Shown here piece after piece: positions 1 to 7,668 of a DNA stretch of 36,676 nt. Position 1 is the first letter of the stretch. Every line of letters begins with the position of its first letter. The DNA is taken from the NCBI GenBank assembly GCA_016870835.1, contig VGAG01000010.1, forward strand, positions 1 through 36,676, in the 5' to 3' direction. A program made the translations under genes and the position numbers. A model generated the notes under the pieces. The model was not told the origin of the DNA. It ran no database searches and saw only the letters and a list, made by a program, of their open reading frames with translations. Source of the stretch: Actinomycetota bacterium (GTDB lineage: Bacteria; Actinomycetota; Actinomycetes; Nanopelagicales; Nanopelagicaceae).

Positions 1-210
1 TGCAGCAACGCGAGCAACAATTGTTGCGGCTGCCTTAGTTGAGAGCTGTTGGCTCAAAATCGAATCGGCGAGAGATTCAAAATTGCTTGAAGTAGGACGG
101 CGAACTCCAATTGGAGCAGGTCCGAATTTTGAGACGACTTCTTTAAAGCGCGGCTCGATTTTTACGATCCTTCGACCTATTTGCTGAGAATTCTCAGCCG
201 TAATTCGCAC
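1..210 (-). CDS. DNA-3-methyladenine glycosylase II (AlkA-like, HhH-GPD), 5' part only
   Basis: This ORF runs off the left edge, so only the first 70 codons are present; it is not in the ORF track. The translation contains 'ADSILSQQLSTKAAATIVAR', which matches the conserved start of the HhH-GPD base-excision glycosylase domain of AlkA-type enzymes, which remove alkylated bases from DNA. The catalytic aspartate and helix-hairpin-helix would lie outside the window. I chose a GTG start because an in-frame TAA lies just upstream and an AAGGT sequence lies about 6 nt before it. It is divergent from the LacI gene. The family call is fairly sure; the exact substrate is not. Confidence 0.7.
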   Translation of the reverse strand, partial: MRITAENSQQIGRRIVKIEPRFKEVVSKFGPAPIGVRRPTSSNFESLADSILSQQLSTKAAATIVARVAA

Positions 211-265
211 GATGTGACCTTAACAGGGAGTAGCCAAATTCTGGAGTTACCGATATTTTTCACTC

Positions 266-284
266 TTACAGTTTTTTACAGTTC
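266..284 (+). promoter_or_regulatory. Direct repeat TTACAGTT x2 upstream of the LacI gene
   Basis: Two copies of TTACAGTT start 11 bp apart (one helical turn) in the intergenic region before the regulator gene. A site for a DNA-binding protein is possible, but no known operator was recognised. The rest of the 211-317 gap shows nothing else clear. Confidence 0.2.
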
Positions 285-317
285 CAAAAATCGCTTTTTC
301 AGTGGAGGGCGCTAGAA

Positions 318-1328
318 ATGTCGATAGGCATAAAAGAAGTCGCAGCTGAGGCCGGCGTCTCAATTGCAACAGTTTCGCGCGCACTTCGCGGGATGCATCA
401 CGTAAACCCCGATACCCGCAAAAAAATCCTCGATGTTGCCGAGAAAATGAACTACCCAATTCCACGAGCCAATGCGAGGGCTATCTTTAGTAGAACTAAC
501 TCAGTAGGAGTCGTTGCTCCATATATATCCCGCTGGTATTTCGCCCAAGTAATTAGCGGTGCAGAGCAGGCGCTCCGTGAAGCAGGGCTAGACCTACTTC
601 TTTATAACTTTTCACAACTCAGAGGGCGCGAGCGACTTTTCCAACACCAACTCTTAAGGGGTCGAGTTGATGCGCTAATCGTTATTAGCTTGCCACCGAC
701 TGAGGAAGAGTTTGAATCGATGTTAAGTCTTGGCATTCCTATCGCACTAGTTGGAATGCATCATGAGCGTTGCGCTAGCGTTGCTATTGATGACGTTGCC
801 GGTGCAAGAACCGCGACCCAACATCTTGTAAATCTTGGCCACAAAAAGATTGGACTTCTATCCGGTAGACCTGATGATCCATTTGGATTTAGCGTCCCAC
901 AAGATCGTCGTCGCGGATTTATGCAAGTACTTGCCGAAAATGGTTTGGAGTGGGTTCCATCGCGAGAGGTTTACGGAGATTTCACCATGCATGGTGCGAG
1001 TAGAGCTATGGATGATTTACTTGCAAGGCCAAATCGCCCCACCGCAATCTTCGCTCTCTCAGATGAGATGGCGCTAGGCGCGCTGCAAGCAATTCGACGC
1101 AATGGATTAAGAGTTCCAGATGACATTTCAATTATTGGATTTGATGACCATGAAATGGCCGAGTTTTCAGATCTCACTACTATCGAACAGCCAGTGCCAT
1201 TAATGGGAGAGATGGCAGCTTGGTCAATTATGGAACGGCTTAAGTCTCCAAAGAGTGAGCCGCACTCATTGACCCTGCCTACAACTCTGGTTGTGAGAAA
1301 TTCGACGCGGAGGCTAAACCCTGAGTAA
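318..1328 (+). CDS. LacI-family transcriptional regulator of the alpha-glucoside locus
   Basis: A 336-aa protein of the usual LacI length. Residues 4-50 form the LacI helix-turn-helix with the signature 'VAAEAGVSIATVSRAL' and the hinge region. The rest is a periplasmic-binding-protein-like effector domain ('VGVVAPYISRWYFAQVISGA', 'AIFALSDEMALGALQAIR', 'ISIIGFDDHEMAEFSDLTTI'). ATG is preceded by GGAGGG at good spacing. The alpha-glucosidase gene overlaps its 3' end by 8 nt, followed by the ABC importer genes, so it most likely senses an alpha-glucoside or a derived sugar and represses this locus. The effector is inferred from context only. Confidence 0.93.
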   Translation: MSIGIKEVAAEAGVSIATVSRALRGMHHVNPDTRKKILDVAEKMNYPIPRANARAIFSRTNSVGVVAPYISRWYFAQVISGAEQALREAGLDLLLYNFSQLRGRERLFQHQLLRGRVDALIVISLPPTEEEFESMLSLGIPIALVGMHHERCASVAIDDVAGARTATQHLVNLGHKKIGLLSGRPDDPFGFSVPQDRRRGFMQVLAENGLEWVPSREVYGDFTMHGASRAMDDLLARPNRPTAIFALSDEMALGALQAIRRNGLRVPDDISIIGFDDHEMAEFSDLTTIEQPVPLMGEMAAWSIMERLKSPKSEPHSLTLPTTLVVRNSTRRLNPE

Positions 1329-2973
1329 AGAATCTTCGTGGTGGCGAAATAGCGCCATTTATCAGGTCTATCCACGCTCTTTTCAAGATAGTAATGGAGA
1401 TGGCGAGGGAGATCTTCGTGGCGTGATTGCCCGACTTGATTACCTCAAGTCTCTCGGAGTTGATGCAATCTGGCTTAGTCCATTTTATAAATCACCAAAC
1501 AAAGATGGTGGTTACGATGTTGCAGATCCACGAGATGTCGATCCTAAATTTGGAAATTTACTTGACGCTAAGTGCCTAATTGAGGAGGCGCACAGAAGAG
1601 AGTTAAGGGTCATCTTCGATATTGTGCCTAACCATTTTTCAACCGAACACCTTTGGTTCAAAGAGGCGCTTGCCTCACCAAAAGGCTCGGTGGCTAGATC
1701 TCGATTTCATTTTTACGATGGTCGCGGCGAAAGCGGAGAAATTCCACCAAATAATTGGAACTCTATCTTTGGTGGCCCGGCATGGACTCGATTAACGGAA
1801 GTCGATGGTTCCAAAGGCCAGTGGTATTTACATCTATTTGACTCGACTCAGGCAGACTTAAATTGGGACAATCTTGATGTACGAGATGACTTTGAGAAGA
1901 CTTTACGTTTTTGGCTTGATTTGGGAGTAGATGGTTTTCGAATTGATGTGGCTCATGGCCTTGCGAAGGAGACAATTCTTCAAGATCACCCAGATCCTGA
2001 AGGTTTGACAAGAGCACTTCGCTTAGATGTAAGTGATATGAGACAAGAAGATCGCGAAAGACTGCTAAGCGATGTTCCATTCTTTGATCGCGAAGGTGTT
2101 CATGAGATTTATCGAAGTTGGCGAAAGATTTTTGATTCATATAGTGGCGGACGGATTTCAGTAGCTGAAGCTTGGGTTCACCCCAGTTCGCGAGCAGCTC
2201 GATACGTTAGAAGTGATGAACTACATCAAATTTTCAATTTTGATTTTCTAATTGCGCCCTGGGATGCTGAATTCTTAGTCGCTGCAATAAAGCGAACCTT
2301 GAGTGAAGTTGGCTCGGTCGACGCGCCTCCCACCTGGGTACTTTCTAACCACGACTCACCCCGACTTGTAACGCGACTAGGTGGTGGAGATTTAGGGGAG
2401 AGAAAAGCGCGGGCATTTGCTCTACTCACTCACGCGCTTCCTGGTGGAATTTATATATTTCAAGGCGAAGAGTTGGCTCTTGTTGATGGAGCACTTCCAG
2501 ATAGCGCTCGTCAAGATCCGGTTTTCTTTAGGACTAATGGAAAAGATAAAGGTAGAGATGGTGCGCGCATTCCACTTCCATGGGAATCCGCAGTAAATTT
2601 CGGATTCTCAACTGGAACTCCCTGGTTACCTATTCCTAAAGATTGGGAAGATAAAACAGTTGCTCAACAGAGTATTAATGAATCAAGTTCATTAGCGCTG
2701 TATAAGAAGAGTCTTGAAATAAGAAGTTTGCATCCTGCTCTAAAGAAATCTTCTAACTACAACATTGAGTGGATCAACGCGCCTAAAGGCGTCATTGGAA
2801 TTAAGCGCGCACCAGGATTTCTGTTGATTGCGAATACCAATGTGGAAGAGATTTCCGTAGAAATTGGCGAGGGAGCCGAACTGCTCCTCGCATCAAACTC
2901 TGAAGTAGTGGTCAAGGTAGGAAGGGCCGTCGTAGCTGGCCACACAACCTGCTGGCTCAACTTGCCCAAGTAA
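1321..2973 (+). CDS. GH13 alpha-glucosidase (oligo-alpha-1,6/alpha-1,4-glucosidase type), apparent CTG start
   Basis: Cytoplasmic GH13 hydrolase that would cleave imported alpha-glucosides (maltose, isomaltose, sucrose or trehalose-like) to monosaccharides. All catalytic motifs are visible: 'DIVPNH' (about residue 100), 'GFRIDVAH' with the nucleophile Asp (about 205), 'AEAW' with the acid/base Glu (about 283) and 'NHDSPR' (about 343). The ORF track starts at 1423, but that loses the conserved N-terminus 'SSWWRNSAIYQVYPRSFQDS'. The frame is open upstream only to a TAA at 1315-1317. The sole plausible start is CTG at 1321, with GGAGG at 1309-1313 (7-nt spacing). The product is then 550 aa, normal for the family, overlapping the LacI gene by 8 nt. 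No signal peptide is visible. Confidence 0.92.
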   Translation: MSKESSWWRNSAIYQVYPRSFQDSNGDGEGDLRGVIARLDYLKSLGVDAIWLSPFYKSPNKDGGYDVADPRDVDPKFGNLLDAKCLIEEAHRRELRVIFDIVPNHFSTEHLWFKEALASPKGSVARSRFHFYDGRGESGEIPPNNWNSIFGGPAWTRLTEVDGSKGQWYLHLFDSTQADLNWDNLDVRDDFEKTLRFWLDLGVDGFRIDVAHGLAKETILQDHPDPEGLTRALRLDVSDMRQEDRERLLSDVPFFDREGVHEIYRSWRKIFDSYSGGRISVAEAWVHPSSRAARYVRSDELHQIFNFDFLIAPWDAEFLVAAIKRTLSEVGSVDAPPTWVLSNHDSPRLVTRLGGGDLGERKARAFALLTHALPGGIYIFQGEELALVDGALPDSARQDPVFFRTNGKDKGRDGARIPLPWESAVNFGFSTGTPWLPIPKDWEDKTVAQQSINESSSLALYKKSLEIRSLHPALKKSSNYNIEWINAPKGVIGIKRAPGFLLIANTNVEEISVEIGEGAELLLASNSEVVVKVGRAVVAGHTTCWLNLPK

Positions 2974-2984
2974 CGGAACCGTTA
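2971..2984. promoter_or_regulatory. Palindrome TAACGG-AA-CCGTTA, candidate LacI-family operator
   Basis: Perfect 6-bp arms around a 2-bp centre, overlapping the glucosidase stop codon and lying 114 bp before the binding-protein start. A -10-like TACATA at 3001-3006 follows. Size, symmetry and place fit an operator for the regulator encoded upstream, but the binding motif of that regulator is unknown to me. Confidence 0.35.
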
Positions 2985-3097
2985 GGATTTTCATACCTTT
3001 TACATAGGCCCACCTGTTGCCAGCGGGCACGGAGCGGAGAAAACTACAACCAACTTTCTGGGAGAAACCCGGGAGTTACCTTTCGAAAGGGGAAAAA

Positions 3098-4447
3098 ATG
3101 ACCGCTTTTTTGCGGCGTCGTCTAATTCTGGCGACCAGCTTGTTCGCAGCGCTCTCCCTTGTTATCTCTGGATGTGGAAGTTCAGAAGATTCAGCTGGTG
3201 GGGCAAATTGCGATGCGTATGAGTCATATGGAAATTATGAAGGCGTCGAAGTCGAAATCTATTCACCAATTCGAGACCCAGAGGCAACTATCTACAAAGA
3301 ATCCTTTGCTGAATTTGAAGAGTGCACGGGGATTACAATCAATTGGAATGGAACTGCTGAATTTGAAGCACAACTGCCAGTTCGTGTAGAGGGTGGCACT
3401 GCTCCTGATCTCGCCGTCTTCCCACAGCCAGGTCTTCTAAAGGCAATGGTTGCAACGGGCAAGATGTTCCCAGCTTCAGATGATGTATCTGCAGCTACCG
3501 ATGAGTATTACGGCGCAGATTGGAAGGCATATGGAACCGTTGATGGAACCTTCTACGCCGCTCCACTTGGTGCAAACGTTAAGTCATTCGTCTGGTATTC
3601 ACCAAAGACATTCACTGATAATGGTTGGACAATTCCAAAAACTTGGCCAGAGTTACTAGCCCTTTCCGACAAGATTGCTGCTGAAGGCAAAGTTCAACCA
3701 TGGTGCGTTGGCTTTGGTTCTGGAGATGCAACTGGATGGGTTGGCACTGACTGGATGGAGGACATCATGCTTCGCCTCCACGATGCAGCGACCTATGATG
3801 CTTGGGTCACTCACACTATGCCATTCAATGATCCAAAGGTTGCAGCAGTTCTTAAAGAGGCCGGTAAGGTTCTAAAGAATGCCAAGTACGTTGGAAACGT
3901 CCCTGCAATTGCTACTACCACTTTCCAAGAAGGTGGTAAGGGACTTGTTGACGGATCCTGCGCAATGCACCGTCAAGCTTCCTTCATCGGAGGAATCTTG
4001 AGCGCTGACTACGGTGCAACAATCGTCACTCCAGATGACACCACTACGGAAGGCGGAATCACAACCTTCTACTTCCCAGGTGTAACCGCTGATCAGCGTC
4101 CAGCCCTTGGTGGCGGCGAGTTCGTCGGTTCATTCTCGGAGCGTCCTGAAGTAGCAGCGGTTCAGCTCTACCTCACGTCGCCAGAATGGAATAACAAGAA
4201 GGCTGCACTTGGTGGCTGGTTCTCAGCTAACAAGGGTCTTGATGTTGCAAATGTTGCAGATCCCGTAAATAAGAATGCTGTCGAGATCCTCAAGAGCGCG
4301 ACAACATTCCGTTTCGATGGTTCTGATGCGATGCCAGCAGCAGTTGGCGCTGGTTCATTCTGGAAGGAAATGACTGCTTGGGTTGCTGAGAACAAGTCCG
4401 ATAAGGCTGTTCTCGATGCGATCGAGAAGTCCTGGCCTAAGTCCTAA
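3098..4447 (+). CDS. ABC transporter substrate-binding lipoprotein for alpha-glucosides
   Basis: Extracellular solute-binding protein (family 1, AglE/MalE-like) that captures sugar outside the membrane and delivers it to the two permeases downstream. The N-terminus is a lipoprotein signal: Arg-rich start, hydrophobic stretch, then lipobox 'VISGC' followed by a Ser/Gly linker. The ORF track starts 27 codons earlier, but ATG at 3098 has AGGGG just upstream and places the signal peptide correctly, giving 449 aa. Internal repeats of aromatic residues ('WPELLALSDKIAAEG', 'GWVGTDWMEDIMLRLHDA') are typical of the family. The alpha-glucoside assignment comes from the adjoining GH13 enzyme. Confidence 0.9.
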   Translation: MTAFLRRRLILATSLFAALSLVISGCGSSEDSAGGANCDAYESYGNYEGVEVEIYSPIRDPEATIYKESFAEFEECTGITINWNGTAEFEAQLPVRVEGGTAPDLAVFPQPGLLKAMVATGKMFPASDDVSAATDEYYGADWKAYGTVDGTFYAAPLGANVKSFVWYSPKTFTDNGWTIPKTWPELLALSDKIAAEGKVQPWCVGFGSGDATGWVGTDWMEDIMLRLHDAATYDAWVTHTMPFNDPKVAAVLKEAGKVLKNAKYVGNVPAIATTTFQEGGKGLVDGSCAMHRQASFIGGILSADYGATIVTPDDTTTEGGITTFYFPGVTADQRPALGGGEFVGSFSERPEVAAVQLYLTSPEWNNKKAALGGWFSANKGLDVANVADPVNKNAVEILKSATTFRFDGSDAMPAAVGAGSFWKEMTAWVAENKSDKAVLDAIEKSWPKS

Positions 4448-4472
4448 AAGGACTAAATAAGTAAGTAGTAAC

Positions 4473-4506
4473 AGAGGTGTGGTGGCGGTAAAGTCACCAC
4501 ACCTCT
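4473..4506 (+). terminator. Strong stem-loop between binding protein and permease genes
   Basis: Perfect 12-bp stem AGAGGTGTGGTG / CACCACACCTCT with a 10-nt loop, followed by a T-rich but interrupted tail. It sits in the only real gap of the transport operon. Such hairpins commonly cause partial termination or protect the 3' end of the abundant binding-protein mRNA, which would give more binding protein than permease. Full termination is also possible. Confidence 0.65.
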
Positions 4507-4555
4507 TCTTATCTTGGTTCTTCTCTTGATAAGTTATTGAAAACAGGAGACCTAA

Positions 4556-5557
4556 ATGATTGAGATTGCTGCTCGCCAGTCTCAGTTAGAGCAAGCGGTC
4601 TCAAAGTTAACTGGCCTCACGCTCACGATCCTGATTTTTGGTGCGCTAGTTGCAATCGCATTTGCGCTCTCTGAGCGCACTAGTGAGCGGGTCCAAAGGT
4701 TTCTCAAATATGTAATCTTTCTAGCCCCAGCCTTGATCTTCCTCTTTATCGGTTTAGTTGCTCCAGCAATTAGAACCCTGTATCTCTCATTTCGTGACGC
4801 ACGTGGTGAAGAAAGTGTCGGTTGGGCGAATTTCAAATGGGCTTTCACCCAACCGGAAATTCTCGATGTACTCCGTAACACCGGCGTCTGGATGATTGTT
4901 GCTCCAATTGCCTCGACTGGTTTTGGTTTATTGATAGCTGTCCTTACCGATCGGATGCGCCGCCCAGGCCTTGTTAAGTCATTGATTTTTATGCCGATGG
5001 CAATCTCATTTGTGGGCGCTGGAATCATCTGGAAATTTGTCTATCAATTCGAACCAAATGATCGAGTGCCAGAAATCGGACTCCTAAGTCAGATTGCCGA
5101 GTGGCTGGGCTTTGTGCCATCCAATTGGTTGCTGGTAAATCCACTAAATACTTTCCTTTTGATTGTTGTCTTTGTCTGGATCCAAACTGGATTTGCGATG
5201 GTGGTGCTATCGGCGTCAATCAAAGCCATCCCAGATGAAATCCTGGAAGCATCGATGCTCGATGGCGCAAGTGGCTGGAAGCGATTTGCACGCGTTACCG
5301 TTCCAATGATTAGAGGCACAATCATCGTCGTTTTGAGTACGATAACTATCGGAGCGTTAAAAGTATTCGACATCATCCGCACTATGACTGGTGGAAATTT
5401 CAAGACCAGCGTTATTGCAAATGAGATGTACAACCAGTCGTTCCGTGCACTTAACTATGGAACAGGTAGCGCCCTCGCAATAATTCTTTTCCTTGGAGTT
5501 TTACCGCTAGTTGCTTACAACGTTATGCATCTACGTAGGGAAAGGAGTGAGCGTTGA
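4556..5557 (+). CDS. Sugar ABC transporter permease 1 (AglF/MalF-like)
   Basis: 333-aa inner-membrane permease with about eight hydrophobic segments. The EAA loop that contacts the ATPase is visible as 'EASMLDGASGWKRFARVTVP', and the rest fits the binding-protein-dependent transport domain. An extra N-terminal hydrophobic segment (about residues 20-40) precedes the core. AGGAGA lies about 8 nt before the ATG. It is co-oriented with the binding-protein gene and overlaps the second permease by 1 nt, so the two are translationally coupled. Its partner ATPase is not in the window. Confidence 0.92.
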   Translation: MIEIAARQSQLEQAVSKLTGLTLTILIFGALVAIAFALSERTSERVQRFLKYVIFLAPALIFLFIGLVAPAIRTLYLSFRDARGEESVGWANFKWAFTQPEILDVLRNTGVWMIVAPIASTGFGLLIAVLTDRMRRPGLVKSLIFMPMAISFVGAGIIWKFVYQFEPNDRVPEIGLLSQIAEWLGFVPSNWLLVNPLNTFLLIVVFVWIQTGFAMVVLSASIKAIPDEILEASMLDGASGWKRFARVTVPMIRGTIIVVLSTITIGALKVFDIIRTMTGGNFKTSVIANEMYNQSFRALNYGTGSALAIILFLGVLPLVAYNVMHLRRERSER

Positions 5558-6480
5558 TGGCCCGAAAGTCACGTAGACGCGATGTTGAAGCAGTAAAGAC
5601 CCATTTAAGTAGTCCTTGGGCTAGTTTCGCTGCAATCCTTATCGCAACAATTTGGACGATTCCTACCTTTGGATTATTTGTTACATCATTTAGGCCAAGT
5701 ACCGGAATAAATGGTTCTGGCTGGTGGACTGTATTCACCAATCCAGAATTCACTTTCACCAATTACACGCGCGTGCTTTTTGAGGGTCGCGGCGCAACGC
5801 CTCCACTTAGTCAGTACTTCCTAAACACATTTGCGATTGTTATTCCTTCAACAATTATCCCGATCACAATTGCGATGTTTGCAGCTTATGCAATTGCCTG
5901 GTTTAACTTCAAAGGCAGAAACTTCCTCTTCTTCACGATTTTTGCTCTGCAAGTTATTCCGCTTCAGATGTCCTTAATTCCTTTGCTCCAACTCTTCTCC
6001 GGTGGCTTACACATCGGTAACTTCACTGTTATACCTAGCTTTGGTATCACTGGAACATTTATTCCGATTTGGTTAGCTCATACAATGTTTGGCCTTCCGC
6101 TCGCAATATTCCTCCTTCATAATTTCATTGCTCAACTTCCAAGGGAATTAATAGAGGCGGCTAGAGTTGATGGAGCTGATCACTTCAAATTGTTCCGTCA
6201 GATAATTCTGCCTTTGAGTATTCCAGCAATCGCGTCATTTGCGATATTCCAGTTTCTTTGGACTTGGAATGATCTACTTGTCGCACTAACTTTTGGTGGA
6301 GGAAAGCGAGATATCGCCCCATTGATGGTACGACTCGCTGAAATGACGGGCACACGCGGAGGGGATTGGGAGTTGTTAACCGCAGGGGCATTTGTATCAA
6401 TTCTCGTTCCGGTCGCTGTCTTCTTCGCATTACAACGTTACTTTGTGCGCGGCCTGCTTGCCGGTTCGGTTAAAGGTTAG
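5557..6480 (+). CDS. Sugar ABC transporter permease 2 (AglG/MalG-like)
   Basis: 307-aa permease with about six membrane segments and the EAA motif 'EAARVDGADHFKLFRQIILP'. The start at ATG overlaps the stop of permease 1 (TGATG), with AGGAAAGGAG upstream; a TTG one codon earlier, used by the ORF track, is the alternative. It forms the heterodimeric channel with permease 1. After its stop there is no ATP-binding gene: the next gene is an unrelated PLP enzyme with its own promoter-like sequence. An MsiK/UgpC-type shared ATPase elsewhere in the genome must energise the importer (inference). Confidence 0.92.
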   Translation: MARKSRRRDVEAVKTHLSSPWASFAAILIATIWTIPTFGLFVTSFRPSTGINGSGWWTVFTNPEFTFTNYTRVLFEGRGATPPLSQYFLNTFAIVIPSTIIPITIAMFAAYAIAWFNFKGRNFLFFTIFALQVIPLQMSLIPLLQLFSGGLHIGNFTVIPSFGITGTFIPIWLAHTMFGLPLAIFLLHNFIAQLPRELIEAARVDGADHFKLFRQIILPLSIPAIASFAIFQFLWTWNDLLVALTFGGGKRDIAPLMVRLAEMTGTRGGDWELLTAGAFVSILVPVAVFFALQRYFVRGLLAGSVKG

Positions 6481-6506
6481 TTTTTCGCTCCGCTCAATCA
6501 AAGTGG

Positions 6507-6512
6507 CATACT
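6507..6512 (+). promoter_or_regulatory. -10 box CATACT, leaderless promoter of the PLP enzyme gene
   Basis: CATACT ends 7 nt before ATG 6520 and no Shine-Dalgarno sequence precedes that ATG, so transcription would start at or next to the start codon. Confidence 0.4.
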
Positions 6513-6519
6513 CGCTTCC

Positions 6520-7668
6520 ATGGCCGAAGCAGTTCAAGCTTTTCCGCTCGCTGAGTTAAGGAAAAGAAAGAGCGTTAAATGGCGTAATTTCCCAGCCGAT
6601 GTCCTTCCGCTCCCAATCGCAGAGATGGACTTTCCAATAGCGGAGCCGATAAAAGCAGCGCTGCGTGACATGATTGATAGATCAGATACCGGCTATCTTG
6701 GACCATTTCCTGAAATGTTTGAGGCCTTTCAGAATTTCTCCCAAACTAAGTGGGGTTGGAAACCAGATTTAAATCAGATGCGAATTGCAACTGATGTCGG
6801 AGTTGGCTCAGTTGAAGTGATTAGAACGCTGATAAACCCGGGTGACAAGGTGGTTCTGAATTCCCCTGTCTATGACAATATGTGGCGTTGGATTACTGAG
6901 GCAAAAGCTGAACTAGTTGATGTTCCACTTAAAGAAAATGGGATGGAATATTCCTTTGATTTTGAAGGTCTAGAGCGGGCGTATTCCTCAGGAGTAAAGG
7001 TTCATCTCCTATGCAGTCCACATAATCCGGCCGGAATTCTCTTCACCAAAGAAGATCAAGTACAAATAGCAGAATTAGCAAAGAAATATGGCGTTATCGT
7101 CATCAGCGATGAGATTCACGCAGCACTCACATTTCCGCCACATAAATTTCTTCCATTCTTATCGGTCTCAGAGGTTGCAAAAGAGGTTGGAATCTGCGTA
7201 ACTAGCGCCAGCAAAGCCTTTAATCTCGCCGGACTGAAGTGCGCCATGATTATTACGGAAAATGAAGCGCTGAAAGCAAGGATAAATACGATGCCTATGT
7301 CCTTTGCATTCCGCGCCTCTCTCTTTGGAGCGGTCGCAGCAACAGCGGCCTATAATGATGGAAGAGATTGGTTAGATGGAGCGCTAAAAACTTTAGATCA
7401 AAATCGGTTACTGATTCGCACTCTCATAGATACCAAGATTCCTGCAATCGGATACCGCGTACCCGATTTCGGATATCTGGCCTGGCTAGATCTATCGAAT
7501 CTTGGTTTGGGAGAGGATCCAACCAAGACACTCCTTGAACAAGGCAAGCTTGCTGTGAACTCTGGAGTCGTCTATAGCCCTAAACATAGGAACCATGTAC
7601 GCCTCAACTATGGAACTAGTGGCGAAATTATTGAAGAGGCTTTTAATCGAATCCTCCGCTGTCTTTAG
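6520..7668 (+). CDS. MalY/PatB-type PLP-dependent C-S lyase / aminotransferase
   Basis: 382-aa fold-type I PLP enzyme of aminotransferase class I/II. The N-terminal 'RKSVKWRNFPADVLPLPIAEMDFP' and 'GYLGPF' are typical of the PatB/MalY cystathionine beta-lyase subgroup. The PLP lysine is in 'SASKAFNLAGLK' (K232), and 'CSPHNPAG' and 'ISDEIHA' supply other cofactor contacts. Likely reaction: beta-elimination of cystathionine or a related cysteine conjugate to release homocysteine or a thiol, ammonia and pyruvate. The E. coli MalY homologue also modulates the maltose regulon, which is suggestive beside an alpha-glucoside locus but is not evidence here. The next gene starts immediately after its stop. 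Confidence 0.85.
   Translation: MAEAVQAFPLAELRKRKSVKWRNFPADVLPLPIAEMDFPIAEPIKAALRDMIDRSDTGYLGPFPEMFEAFQNFSQTKWGWKPDLNQMRIATDVGVGSVEVIRTLINPGDKVVLNSPVYDNMWRWITEAKAELVDVPLKENGMEYSFDFEGLERAYSSGVKVHLLCSPHNPAGILFTKEDQVQIAELAKKYGVIVISDEIHAALTFPPHKFLPFLSVSEVAKEVGICVTSASKAFNLAGLKCAMIITENEALKARINTMPMSFAFRASLFGAVAATAAYNDGRDWLDGALKTLDQNRLLIRTLIDTKIPAIGYRVPDFGYLAWLDLSNLGLGEDPTKTLLEQGKLAVNSGVVYSPKHRNHVRLNYGTSGEIIEEAFNRILRCL

Noticed and set aside
184-197. Palindrome CTGAGAATTCTCAG
   Set aside because: It is inside the glycosylase coding region; no reason to see it as an operator.
971-1375. 134-aa minus-strand ORF across the LacI gene end
   Set aside because: Shadow of the LacI and glucosidase coding frames; no start signal or recognised domain.
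4582-5028. 148-aa minus-strand ORF
   Set aside because: It lies wholly inside the permease 1 gene, which has strong family motifs; a shadow ORF.
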